Shown one piece after another: positions 6,993 to 15,684 of a DNA stretch of 64,000 nucleotides (position 1 is the stretch's first letter; every line of letters starts with the position of its first letter). The stretch comes from JAWLHU01 sp041690255 (GTDB taxonomy: Bacteria; Bacillota; Sulfobacillia; Symbiobacteriales; Symbiobacteriaceae). The translations under genes were made by a program, and so were the position numbers. The stretch lies in assembly GCA_041690255.1 (NCBI GenBank), contig JAWLHU010000013.1, forward strand, positions 62,001 through 126,000. Direction: 5' to 3'. The notes beneath the pieces were generated by a model. It was not told the origin of the DNA. It ran no database searches and saw nothing but the letters and a program-made list of their open reading frames with translations.

Positions 6993-9900
6993 ATGACTGA
7001 GCAGAAATCGTTGCGGGATCCCTTGACTGGAGCCCTCTTACGCACTGCCCTGCGGGAGCAGGTACAAACGGAAATCGACAGGGCCCGGCAGCAGAACGAA
7101 CCGCTGACACTGATCTTCATCGATCTGGACCACTTCAAATCGGTTAACGATGCCTTCGGTCACCAGCGCGGCGACCAGGTGCTGATTGAGTGTGTCCACC
7201 GCCTTCAGGCCGTGTTGCCATCACCCGACCAGATCTATCGTTACGGCGGCGACGAGTTCGTTCTGGTCCTCCCCCATATTGGCATAACCCAGGCGCATGC
7301 AATCGCAGAGCGCCTGTTGGAGCGCGTCCATTCCCTTCCGTTCCCGGGCAATCCGCCGATCCGGACCACCGCGAGCCTGGGGCTGGCGGTCTTTCCACAG
7401 GATGGAGAGACCGCGGAGGCCCTCTTCGCTGTGGCCGATGCGCGGCACTATGCCGCCAAGCGAGCCGGGCGAGATCGAATCGTCGCCGACGCCAGTCTCC
7501 CTACCGCCGGGGGCTCTCTCACAGAGGCCCCGCGGGTGCTCGAGCGCGACGAGGAACTGCGCGTCGTGCACGAGGTGCTCGCCGCGCTCGGATCGAACCA
7601 GCATGCCCTGATCCACCTTCACGGTCCCCGGGGGAGCGGTCGGACAAGGTTCCTGGCGGAGGCGTCGCGCGCCGCCCGGCTACACGGCTTCCTGGTCCTT
7701 AACCTGGTCGGCACACCATCGCTGCGGAGGCGCGCCTTTGGATCGCTGTTGGAGGGGCTGAGGCACTGGGACTCCCTGCCGTCACCTGCGGAGGGGATCG
7801 AGAAGTTCACAGCCGTCCTGCAGCGGTTACTTTCCGACAAGCAGGCACCCGGCCTTATGATCACCGTAGATAACCTTCGAGACCTGGACAGCTTCTCACT
7901 TGAGGCGCTCCATCATCTCTTCGCCGTCCGACCGTCCATGCCGCTCGTCCTGATCTACACCGCAACCGCCAACTCCCGGGTCACACCCGACCTCCCGGTC
8001 GATGGGCTTGAGCGAAACCTCACGCTCCAGCCCCTGTCACCCCGCGGCGTCCAGGTCTGGCTACGCAGCGCTCTCCGGTGGGAGCCCCCCGCATCCTTTG
8101 TAGCCTGGCTCCACAGGGAGGCACAGGGGCTGCCCGCCCTGCTGGAGCGCGGGCTCCAGGGACTGCTTGCACAGGGCCTGCTTGCGACGGCCGACTCCGG
8201 TTGGTCCCTCCTGCCGGGCTATGAGGAACTATCGCTGCAAAGCCTGCTGGCTGAGGCGGAGTCCCTGACTGAACTGCCCGCTCCCACCACCAGCTTCATC
8301 GGCCGGGAACGGGAGATCAGGCTTCTGAAGCAACGCCTTGCCGAACAGCGGCTGGTGACCATCATGGGCCCGGGCGGGATCGGCAAGACCCGCCTGGCCG
8401 TGCAGGTGGCAGCCGAACTGGCGGCGCAGGTGCGGGACGGCGCCTTCTTCGTGCCACTGGCCCCGGTCAGCTCACCAGACCTGATCATCCCTGCCATAGC
8501 GGCAGCCCTCCGGGTGCCGCTCAATCCGGTCGAACCACCGGCGGTACCCCTCTTCCGGCACCTCCGGGACCGGGAGATCTTGCTGGTCCTGGACAACCTG
8601 GAGCATCTGATCGATGGTATCGATCTGCTGTCCGACCTTCTCGAATCCGCCCCCCGGGTGCGCATTCTGACCACCTCCCGAGAGCGTCTCCACCTTCGTG
8701 GTGAGGCGCTTCTGGTTCTCGATGGTCTTCAGGTGCCCTCGCCGGAAGATGCCGGGAGCGGGCGGCGCTCCTGCAGCATCCTCCTCTTTGCCGAGCGGGC
8801 CCGGCTCCTTGATCACAGCTTCACGCTCACGGCGGAGAACCTTCCGCATGTGACACGCATCTGCCAGATGGTGCGCGGCATGCCGCTGGGGGTAGAGTTG
8901 GCTGCCGCATGGGTTCGCGTGATCTCCTGCCAGGAGATCGCTGACTCCATGGCCCAGCATCTGGACTTTCTGACCACCCGGGGCAGGGAGGTACCGGAGC
9001 GGCATCGGAGCCTGCGCAGCGTCTTCGCTCACTCATGGGACCGCCTTTCGCCCAAGGAGCAGCAGGCCTTTGCACGGCTCTCCGTCTTCCGGGGCGGTTT
9101 TAGTCGGGAGGCTGCTGCAGCCGTGGCTGACGCAGGCCTGCCGATCCTGACCGCCCTGTTGGACAAATCCCTGCTCCGCCGGTCTGAATCCGGCCGCTTC
9201 GAGGCACACGAGCTCCTGCGCCAGTATGCCGCCGAGACCCTCGACCAACCGACCCTGAGCAGCATCGAACAGGCACATGCCACCTACATGCTGACGGTCG
9301 CGGAAAAGTACATTCCTAACGCTGTCGGCCCTCGCCACGATGCGACCTTCGAGCATCTGACCGCGGAGCACGACAACCTCCGAATCGCACTGGAGTGGGC
9401 TCTCTCCAACGGACAGGCCGAGTTGGCCCTCCGGATCAGCGGACTGCTCTGGCAGTTCTGGTGGCGCCGGGGACACTTGACCGAAGGGCTGCGCTGGCTG
9501 AGGCGCTCCCTGACCCTCGACGAGACAACATCAGGCACGGAGCAGCGAAAGCATGCCCGAGCGGCTGCCCTTTTCGCCACCGCGACGCTCCTGCTGGAGA
9601 GCGGCGAGCCCCAGGCCCTCGGTCTGGCCACTGACTCCATTCGCCTCTTCCGCGAACTGGCCGATGAAGCCGGTGCCGCTCACGCCCTGATTACGCTGGG
9701 CCATGCGCTGCGCAAGCGTGGTAGCTATGTAGATGCAACCTGTTGCTTTGAGGAGAGCCTGACAATCTGGCAGGGCCTGAGCGATGCCGAAGGCATCTCC
9801 GCCGCATGGATCGGCCTCGGTCTCCTGGCTGTGAGCCAGGGAGATTACCCCACCGCCAACGAGCGACTGACCCGGGTGCTGACCGTCCAGCAACAGGTGG

Positions 9901-10526
9901 GGAACCAGGCAGGCCTGGCACTCGCCAAGTCACTGCTCGGCACCGCGGCCATGGTGGCCGGAGAGCACCAGCGGGCCGAGTCGCTCCTACGTGAGGCCCT
10001 GGATCTGACGCCCGCGGCCGATGTCTACTCCCGTGCCATGAACCTCTCGCTGCTGGGTGAGCTGGCCGTGGTCCGCGAGGAGCTTCATCAGGCGAAACCG
10101 TTGCTCATGGAGGCCCTCGCCCTGAAGCGGCAGGCAAAGCTGGATGGGCAGGTAGCCGACACCCTGCTCAACCTGGGCTGCCTGGCCAGGCGTACCGGGA
10201 GCCTCGCTGAGGGGCGCATGTACTGCCGGGAGGTGCTCTCCTTCCTCAGCCGGGGTGGGGACCGGCGGAACGCCGTGAATGGCCTGATCCTGGCTGCGTC
10301 CATCGCCGCGGCGGTCGGTGAACCTCGCCGGGCCTGCCGCCTGCTGGGCGCCGCGGACAGCGCCAGTGCCGAGATTGGCTACGTGATCAACCTGGCGTTC
10401 CAGCAGGAGTATCTCGAGCTGAAGCAGCGGCCAGAGGTGACCGCCCTGACCGAAGAATACGCCGAGGGGCACCGCATGGGCCTCGATGAGGCGATCACAT
10501 ATGCCCTGTCGACTCACGTTGACTGA
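6993..10526 (+). CDS. GGDEF - AAA - STAND (NB-ARC) ATPase - TPR signalling protein
   Basis: The 1177-residue cytoplasmic multidomain protein has, in order: a GGDEF domain (about 1-165) with an intact GGDEF at 85-89 and DLDHFKSVND; an AAA-like segment with Walker A GPRGSGRT at 211-218; a STAND/NB-ARC ATPase with SFIGREREI, Walker A GPGGIGKT at 459-466, LLVLDNLEHL and LTTSRERL; and a long TPR region ending in RACRLLGAADSA. No HTH or membrane segment is visible. The diguanylate cyclase site looks active, while the inhibitory RxxD site before GGDEF is not conserved (PSPD). The ATG at 6993 follows AAGGGAG. It may switch c-di-GMP synthesis through STAND oligomerisation. Confidence 0.85.
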   Translation: MTEQKSLRDPLTGALLRTALREQVQTEIDRARQQNEPLTLIFIDLDHFKSVNDAFGHQRGDQVLIECVHRLQAVLPSPDQIYRYGGDEFVLVLPHIGITQAHAIAERLLERVHSLPFPGNPPIRTTASLGLAVFPQDGETAEALFAVADARHYAAKRAGRDRIVADASLPTAGGSLTEAPRVLERDEELRVVHEVLAALGSNQHALIHLHGPRGSGRTRFLAEASRAARLHGFLVLNLVGTPSLRRRAFGSLLEGLRHWDSLPSPAEGIEKFTAVLQRLLSDKQAPGLMITVDNLRDLDSFSLEALHHLFAVRPSMPLVLIYTATANSRVTPDLPVDGLERNLTLQPLSPRGVQVWLRSALRWEPPASFVAWLHREAQGLPALLERGLQGLLAQGLLATADSGWSLLPGYEELSLQSLLAEAESLTELPAPTTSFIGREREIRLLKQRLAEQRLVTIMGPGGIGKTRLAVQVAAELAAQVRDGAFFVPLAPVSSPDLIIPAIAAALRVPLNPVEPPAVPLFRHLRDREILLVLDNLEHLIDGIDLLSDLLESAPRVRILTTSRERLHLRGEALLVLDGLQVPSPEDAGSGRRSCSILLFAERARLLDHSFTLTAENLPHVTRICQMVRGMPLGVELAAAWVRVISCQEIADSMAQHLDFLTTRGREVPERHRSLRSVFAHSWDRLSPKEQQAFARLSVFRGGFSREAAAAVADAGLPILTALLDKSLLRRSESGRFEAHELLRQYAAETLDQPTLSSIEQAHATYMLTVAEKYIPNAVGPRHDATFEHLTAEHDNLRIALEWALSNGQAELALRISGLLWQFWWRRGHLTEGLRWLRRSLTLDETTSGTEQRKHARAAALFATATLLLESGEPQALGLATDSIRLFRELADEAGAAHALITLGHALRKRGSYVDATCCFEESLTIWQGLSDAEGISAAWIGLGLLAVSQGDYPTANERLTRVLTVQQQVGNQAGLALAKSLLGTAAMVAGEHQRAESLLREALDLTPAADVYSRAMNLSLLGELAVVREELHQAKPLLMEALALKRQAKLDGQVADTLLNLGCLARRTGSLAEGRMYCREVLSFLSRGGDRRNAVNGLILAASIAAAVGEPRRACRLLGAADSASAEIGYVINLAFQQEYLELKQRPEVTALTEEYAEGHRMGLDEAITYALSTHVD

Positions 10527-10547
10527 TCATCACAAGGAGGCGCGTCA

Positions 10548-11678
10548 ATGCCGGATTATGTTGAACCGAAGCCCGTTACCGTAAGTGGCCTTTCTGTTCG
10601 GACCGTTATGGCCCCATGGGATGACTACACTGCTGCCTACATAGACCTCTTGAAGACCGCGCAGAAGACAATTCACGTCATGACCTTTGCCGGCTCCCAT
10701 TCCGAGTTGATCGAGACGTTGATTGCCAAGCAGCAGAGCGGGGTTCAGGTTCACCTGATCCAGGACTACCAGCAATACGCCAAGCTCCCCTTCCTCCAAC
10801 AGCAAATGGACCGCCTGGTCCAGGCCGGGGTCGATGTCGTTGTCGGCACCGCCCCGATCCTGCCAAAGACCCCGGAGCCGCGCAACCAGACCGGTAAGCC
10901 CTTTCCGTGTCCCGCCGGATGGGCACTGCACAGCAAAGTGATCGTGGTCGACGGCCAGTGGATCTCCTACGGCTCCGGCAACCAGAGCTATGGGGCGCCC
11001 AAGGAGTGCAACTCACTCTCGATCATGCGGAGCCCGGAGCTCGCTGCCCAGTTCCTCTTCCAGTTCGATGAGATCCGTGCCTGGATCCTCGCCAATCAGC
11101 AACCCATGCAGCCCGGTCAGATGTCCCCTTCCACACCGGAGGCCGAGACCCACGAGACCGAGGCGCTGCAGGACAGCCAAACCTGCCCAGGCTACCAGCA
11201 GGGAGACGGAGTTGTCCACGAGAATGTGACCGTCACCTCCTATCTCGCGCCTGAGTGGACCCTTGGCAACGCCTTTGTCGATGCGATCGAGAAGACTACT
11301 CGCTCACTCTACCTCTGGGTCTTCGAGATCACCCACAAGAAGGCGATGGCCCTCATTCTGGAGAAGGCGCAACAAGGTGTGGCGGTCTTCGTCATCCAAG
11401 ATAAGCAGTCATACGGCGAGTTCAGCGATATCAAGGACTGGATTGACCAGCTCCAGGCCGCCGGCGCACAGGTGACCATCCGCAGCAGCCCTTGCCAGGG
11501 AACCTTCATGCACATGAAGTCCGCCGTGTTCGACGAAGCCTCCGTCTGGGATGGATCCTGGAATCCCACGTACTCGGGCCTGTGGGAATCGAACACCGGC
11601 GCCCTGTTCGAGAGCAAGGAACTCGCAACCTACTACATTGCCATGTTCAATAAGCTGAAGTCCGCACCGGAAGCGTAA
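10548..11678 (+). CDS. Phospholipase D-like protein with two HKD motifs
   Basis: The 376-residue protein has two HKD sites: H128-x-K130-x4-D135 followed by GSGN (142-145), and H322-x-K324-x4-D329 followed by GSWN. This is the PLD superfamily dimer-in-one-chain layout, used by phospholipases, cardiolipin synthases and some nucleases. No signal peptide or membrane helix is seen, unlike cardiolipin synthases. A Pro/Thr/Glu-rich linker near residues 185-215 joins the halves. It begins 21 bases after the STAND gene with a GGAGG site and is probably in the same operon, so an effector role downstream of that sensor is possible. The substrate is unknown. Confidence 0.85.
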   Translation: MPDYVEPKPVTVSGLSVRTVMAPWDDYTAAYIDLLKTAQKTIHVMTFAGSHSELIETLIAKQQSGVQVHLIQDYQQYAKLPFLQQQMDRLVQAGVDVVVGTAPILPKTPEPRNQTGKPFPCPAGWALHSKVIVVDGQWISYGSGNQSYGAPKECNSLSIMRSPELAAQFLFQFDEIRAWILANQQPMQPGQMSPSTPEAETHETEALQDSQTCPGYQQGDGVVHENVTVTSYLAPEWTLGNAFVDAIEKTTRSLYLWVFEITHKKAMALILEKAQQGVAVFVIQDKQSYGEFSDIKDWIDQLQAAGAQVTIRSSPCQGTFMHMKSAVFDEASVWDGSWNPTYSGLWESNTGALFESKELATYYIAMFNKLKSAPEA

Positions 11679-11693
11679 AGAATGAAACAAGGC

Positions 11694-11718
11694 GGCGCCG
11701 GCAGTCATGCCCGGCGCC
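11694..11718 (+). terminator. Hairpin after the PLD-like gene
   Basis: GGCGCCGG (11694-11701) pairs with CCGGCGCC (11711-11718) between convergent genes. No strong T-run follows, so termination efficiency is uncertain. Confidence 0.5.
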
Positions 11719-11722
11719 ATCT

Positions 11723-12064
11723 TCATGACAGCAGATCCCCTACCAGTTCCGCAAACGAATGGGTGAGCTTCGACTTCGCCACCACCCGATCAGCCCCGGC
11801 ATCCAGCGCCGACTGGCGCAGCTCCAGATCGACGTGCGGGCCGAAGGCCAGGACCCGAACACCGCCTGCCCTGGCCGTTCGAACCAGGTCAATTGCCACC
11901 GCTCCCGCCTCCAGGTCAATCAGGGCCAGGCTCGTCCCAACCGGCAGCACATCCGGGGGGGCCTCCCCACTCAAATCGACCACCCGGGACTCGTAACCCA
12001 ACTGCTGCAAAGCCCGCTCAATCCGCTCCCCAAAGAAGAGATCTGCGGTCGCCGCGAAGATCAT
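11723..12064 (-). CDS. Receiver-like (degenerate CheY-fold) protein
   Basis: The 113-residue protein resembles a response-regulator receiver: MIFAATADLFFGERIERALQQLGY, a central L-I-D-L strand with one Asp, ALDAGADRVVAKSKL with the conserved Lys region, and a final helix. The N-terminal acidic pair that binds Mg2+ is missing (TADL instead of DD), so phosphorylation is doubtful. ATG 12064 is preferred over the ATG codons at 12070 and 12073 because GGGGAGG lies nine bases upstream of it. It diverges from hemL. Function is unknown. Confidence 0.65.
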   Translation of the reverse strand: MIFAATADLFFGERIERALQQLGYESRVVDLSGEAPPDVLPVGTSLALIDLEAGAVAIDLVRTARAGGVRVLAFGPHVDLELRQSALDAGADRVVAKSKLTHSFAELVGDLLS

Positions 12065-12175
12065 CTGCATCATCCTCCCCTGCTGTTTGGTCGACGGGCA
12101 AGCTGCAAGCGGTGCGCCGAGGCTTCGCCTGTGATATGCTGGTACAAGATTTCCCTGCAGCAGGAGGATGCTATC

Positions 12176-13465
12176 ATGTCGCGTTATACCCAATCTGAGC
12201 ACTACTATGAACAGGCCAAAGCCCACATCGTCGGCGGAGTCAACTCGCCGGCCCGCTCCTTCAAAGCGGTGGGCGGCGGGGCGCCCGTCTTCATGAACCG
12301 GGGCCAGGGCGCCTACCTGTTCGACGTCGATGGCAACCGGTATATTGATTACCTCGCCGCTTACGGCCCCGGCATTTTGGGCCATGCCCATCCCGAGATT
12401 GTCGATACGCTCATGCGAGCTGTGCAGGGCGGAACCCTCTACGGTACCCCCACCCCCTGGGAGGTCGAACTGGCCGACCAGCTCCACCAGGCCCTCCCTT
12501 CGCTGGAGCGGGTCCGGTTCGTCTCCTCCGGCACCGAGGCGGTCATGTCGGCCGTGCGGGTGGCCCGTGCCTTCACCGGGCGGGCGAAGATCATCAAAAT
12601 GGAGGGCTGCTACCACGGCCACTCCGACTTCGCCCTGATCGCCGCCGGTTCCGGCCCCTCCCAGCTTGGCTCTCCCGACTCCGCCGGCGTGACCGAAGGG
12701 GTCGCCAGAGATGTGATCACCGTCCCCTTCAACGACCTGGCCGCCCTGGAGGAGGCGCTGAACGCCTGGGGGCCGCAGGTGGCCGCTGTGATCACCGAGC
12801 CGATCGTCGGCAACTTCGGCATCGTCAACCCTCATCCCGGTTATTTGGATGCGGTCAAGCGGCTCACCCACCAGCACGGCGCCCTCCTCATTTTCGATGA
12901 GGTGATCACCGCCTTCCGCGTCGCCTACGGCGGAGCGCAGACGCTGCTAGGCGTGGAGCCCGACCTGACCACCTTGGGCAAGGCGATCGGCGGTGGCGTG
13001 GCTCTGGGTGCCTACGGCGGGCGGGCCGAGATCATGGACTTTGTCGCCCCGCTGGGCCCGGCCTACCAGGCGGGCACCCTGGCAGGCAACCCCCTCTCCG
13101 TCCAGGTGGCGCTCGCCTCGCTCAAGATCTTGGGGCGGCCCGGCGTCTACGAGCGGCTGGAGAACGACGGCGCCTACCTCTCCGAGGGGCTCATGCGCAT
13201 CGCCCGAAAGCACGGCCACACCGTGCAACTCGGCCGGAATGGCTCCATGTTCACGATCTACTTCTGCGACGAGCCGGTCACCAACTACGCGGGGGCGGAG
13301 CGGTCCGATGCCGATCGCTTCGCCGCCATGTTCCGCGGCTTCCTGGATCGGGGCGTCTGCCTGGCGCCCAGCCGGTTCGAGGCCTGGATGATCTCGGTGC
13401 AGCACTCCCGGGCCGACCTGGACGAGACCTTGCAACTTGCGGATGAGGTCTTCGCGAACATGTAG
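12176..13465 (+). CDS. hemL: Glutamate-1-semialdehyde 2,1-aminomutase
   Basis: The 429-residue PLP enzyme converts glutamate-1-semialdehyde to 5-aminolevulinate, the tetrapyrrole precursor of the C5 pathway. Recognised segments are HIVGGVNSPARSFKAVGGG, SSGTEAVMSAVRVARAFTGR, GCYHGHSD, IFDEVITAFRV and the PLP lysine K269 in TLGKAIGGG. Length is normal. An AGGAGG site precedes ATG 12176. No other hem genes are adjacent; this looks like a stand-alone gene followed, 20 bases past its stop, by the first copy of the small-peptide element. Confidence 0.97.
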   Translation: MSRYTQSEHYYEQAKAHIVGGVNSPARSFKAVGGGAPVFMNRGQGAYLFDVDGNRYIDYLAAYGPGILGHAHPEIVDTLMRAVQGGTLYGTPTPWEVELADQLHQALPSLERVRFVSSGTEAVMSAVRVARAFTGRAKIIKMEGCYHGHSDFALIAAGSGPSQLGSPDSAGVTEGVARDVITVPFNDLAALEEALNAWGPQVAAVITEPIVGNFGIVNPHPGYLDAVKRLTHQHGALLIFDEVITAFRVAYGGAQTLLGVEPDLTTLGKAIGGGVALGAYGGRAEIMDFVAPLGPAYQAGTLAGNPLSVQVALASLKILGRPGVYERLENDGAYLSEGLMRIARKHGHTVQLGRNGSMFTIYFCDEPVTNYAGAERSDADRFAAMFRGFLDRGVCLAPSRFEAWMISVQHSRADLDETLQLADEVFANM

Positions 13466-13484
13466 GCCAACGAGCAAAGAAGAG

Positions 13485-13728
13485 GGATGGACCCGCGAAC
13501 CAAGCGACGGGTCCATCCGTATATGTAAGTGGCGGCGCCTCGTTGAGTGGAAGGGGGTGTTGTCAGTATGAGCAAACTGGATGAACGAGTCTTCTGGCTT
13601 GTCTTCCTAGCTCTGCTGGTCAAGCTCCTCTCCCTTTACTTGTAAAGGGGCAGGACTGGATCCTGCCTCTCAAGTACATGACAACGGCGTCCGCCAGGCC
13701 TGGTGCCCTTAGCACCGGGCCTTTCTCA
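13485..13728 (+). repeat. Small-peptide element, copy A (RNA structure plus 25-codon ORF)
   Basis: Upstream hairpin 13485-13518 has an 11-bp stem and loop CGAACCAAGCGA. GGCGGCGCC (13531-13539) plus CGTTGA (13541-13546) can pair with ACAACGGCGTCCGCC downstream of the ORF (13681-13695). A hairpin GGGGCAGGA/TCCTGCCTC begins next to the stop codon, and a terminator GGCCTGGTG/CACCGGGCC with T-rich tail ends the unit (13697-13728). The same parts in the same order occur in three further copies on the minus strand. Confidence 0.8.
13568..13645 (+). CDS. 25-residue hydrophobic peptide, copy A
   Basis: The ORF encodes a 25-residue peptide that starts MSKLDERVFW and ends KLLSLYL, with one hydrophobic helix of about 16 residues long enough to span a membrane at least partly. 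AAGGGGGTG lies upstream of the ATG as ribosome binding site. Three paralogues in this window keep M-S-(K/R)-L-D, R7, F9-W10 and K19-LLSL-x-L, while many codon third positions differ, which argues that the peptide is translated and selected. Copy A is the most diverged. I do not recognise the family. Confidence 0.75.
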   Translation: MSKLDERVFWLVFLALLVKLLSLYL

Positions 13729-13852
13729 TTCTGCCCACGTCCGGCAGGTCCCAAACCTGCAGCCCGCAAATTGTGCAACTTCGGTCGCCTGCCCCAGATA
13801 CTGTGTTACAATTTCTGAGTGGAAGCTGTACGAACGAAGGAGTGTGGTTCTG

Positions 13853-15622
13853 GTGCACGCGCGACAATCGAGCCTCTCCCTCCGACTGGGGCGGGCCATG
13901 ACGGCACGGGGCCCTCTGGGCATCGCCCTCATGGCACTGGCGGTAGGGGTTGGGGGCGCTGTCGCCTCGGTTCTCTTCGTCTGGATGATCGACTCCGTGA
14001 CCCACCTGTCAGACTGGGCAACATCCAGACTGGGGTGGGTTGGTCTTATCGGAACCGCAGCGCTGGGCGGCCTGATCGTCGGCCTTATGGTCTTCTTCTT
14101 CGCCAAGGAAGCGAAGGGGCATGGGGTGCCCAACGTCATGGCTGCCATTGCCCTGAAGGGCGGGCGGATCCGGCCCCGGGTCGTGGCGGTCAAGGGAATC
14201 GCCTCCGCGATCACCATCGCGACCGGCGGCTCGGCCGGCCGGGAGGGGCCGATCGTCCAGGTCGGCTCGGCGTTGGGCTCCGCCATCGGCCAGTGGTTCA
14301 AGGTCTCGGAGTCCAACATGAAGACCCTGGTCGCCTGTGGGGCGGCGGCGGGCATTGCGGCCACCTTCAACGCCCCGATCGGCGGCGTCTTCTTCGCCAT
14401 GGAGGTGATCCTCGGTGATTGGGACGGCGCCCGCTTCGGCCTGATCACCATCTCCTCTGTGGCGGCCGCTGCCCTGGCTCACGGTATGATGGGGGACCAC
14501 CCAGCACTGGCCGAGCTCTCCTACACCCTGAAAAGCGGCTGGGAGCTTGGCTTCTACGCCCTGCTCGGCGTGGTGATCATGCTGGGCGCCCAGCTCTACA
14601 GCAAGGTGCTCTACGGCTTCGAGGACTACTTCGACGAGTCCAAGCGGGTCCCCGAGTGGGTCAAGCCGGCGATCGGCGGCATCCTCTTCGCGGTGCTCGG
14701 CCTGGCGGTACCGGCTACCCTCGGCCGGGGCGAGGATATCGTCCACTCCCTGCTCTCCGGCCGACTGCCTGAGCAGGTGAGCAGTTGGAGCATGCTGGGA
14801 CCGGCGGTCATCCTCCTGCTGCTCGGGCTGGGCAAGATCCTCTCGACCTCCATCACCATCGGTTCGGGTGGATCGGGCGGCATTTTCTTCCCCGGTCTCT
14901 TCATCGGGGCGGCCTTTGGTGGCTCCTTCGGCCATGTGGCGCACTCGCTGGCCCCCAATATCACCGCCAGCCCGGGCGCCTACGCCCTGGTCGGCATGGG
15001 CGCCTTCTTCGCCGGCATGACCCACGCCCCCATCACGGCGATCGTCATGCTCTTTGAAATGACCCGCGACTACCGGATCATCCTGCCGCTCATGCTCACC
15101 TGTGCGATCGCCGCCGCCCTCTCCAAATGGATGCACCCCGAGTCGATCTACACGCTGAAGCTGGTGCGTGACGGCATCCACCTCCGGCGAGGCCGCGAGG
15201 TCGGCGCCCTGCGTTCGCTCGCCGCCCGAGAGGTTATGTCGACCAAGATCGACGCTGTTCACGAACTGGACACCATCGGTGACGTGATCGCCTTCATGCA
15301 GAAGACCCACCATACCGGCTTCCCCGTGCTCGATGCCGAGGACCGGCTGGTGGGTATGATCTCCCTGTCGGATATCCGGCGGACCCCGCTGGAGGGCCGG
15401 CTGACCAAGCGGGTCAGCCAGGTCATGACCCGGCCCGTGGTGGCCGTGGGGCCGGAGACGAATGTCGAAGAGGTCCTGCAGATCATGTCCCGGCGGGATA
15501 TCGGCCGGGTGCCGGTGATCGACCCCCACGGCGACGACGACCGGCTGCTGGGGCTGATCACCCGCTCGAACATCCTGAACGCATACAACGCCCGCCTGTT
15601 GGAGCGAGAGGCGGGGGAGTAG
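13853..15622 (+). CDS. CLC-family chloride channel/antiporter with CBS domains
   Basis: The 589-residue membrane protein carries the CLC selectivity motifs: GSAGREGPIVQ (gating glutamate E131), GSGGSGG-x-F-F-P-GLF and a GMGAFFAGMTHAPITAIVMLFE stretch, within about 10-12 hydrophobic helices. The C-terminal 120 residues form a tandem CBS pair (VMSTKIDAVHELDTIG and VMTRPVVAVGPETN), likely sensing adenine nucleotides. It moves chloride, with proton exchange if the gating glutamate acts as in EcClC. GTG 13853 is chosen for its AAGGAG ten bases upstream; the open frame extends farther 5' without good starts. Confidence 0.92.
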   Translation: MHARQSSLSLRLGRAMTARGPLGIALMALAVGVGGAVASVLFVWMIDSVTHLSDWATSRLGWVGLIGTAALGGLIVGLMVFFFAKEAKGHGVPNVMAAIALKGGRIRPRVVAVKGIASAITIATGGSAGREGPIVQVGSALGSAIGQWFKVSESNMKTLVACGAAAGIAATFNAPIGGVFFAMEVILGDWDGARFGLITISSVAAAALAHGMMGDHPALAELSYTLKSGWELGFYALLGVVIMLGAQLYSKVLYGFEDYFDESKRVPEWVKPAIGGILFAVLGLAVPATLGRGEDIVHSLLSGRLPEQVSSWSMLGPAVILLLLGLGKILSTSITIGSGGSGGIFFPGLFIGAAFGGSFGHVAHSLAPNITASPGAYALVGMGAFFAGMTHAPITAIVMLFEMTRDYRIILPLMLTCAIAAALSKWMHPESIYTLKLVRDGIHLRRGREVGALRSLAAREVMSTKIDAVHELDTIGDVIAFMQKTHHTGFPVLDAEDRLVGMISLSDIRRTPLEGRLTKRVSQVMTRPVVAVGPETNVEEVLQIMSRRDIGRVPVIDPHGDDDRLLGLITRSNILNAYNARLLEREAGE

Positions 15623-15636
15623 AGGCTTGAAGTAGC

Positions 15637-15668
15637 AGAGGGCAGCCCAACAGCGGGCTGCCCTCTTC
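15637..15668. terminator. Bidirectional terminator between clc and lipase genes
   Basis: AGAGGGCAGCCC and GGGCTGCCCTCT form a 12-bp perfect stem (15637-15648 / 15655-15666) between convergent genes, followed by T-rich CTTCA. Confidence 0.75.
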
Positions 15669-15684
15669 ACCCCTGAGCGACCTC

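Noticed and set aside
11759..12175. 5' extension of hemL by 139 codons
   Set aside because: The extension is antisense to the receiver-like gene and hemL has a strong AGGAGG site at ATG 12176, where the family N-terminus begins.
14009..15670. Minus-strand open frame of 553 codons opposite the CLC gene
   Set aside because: It has Asp/Gly/His-rich shadow composition antisense to a well-supported membrane protein.
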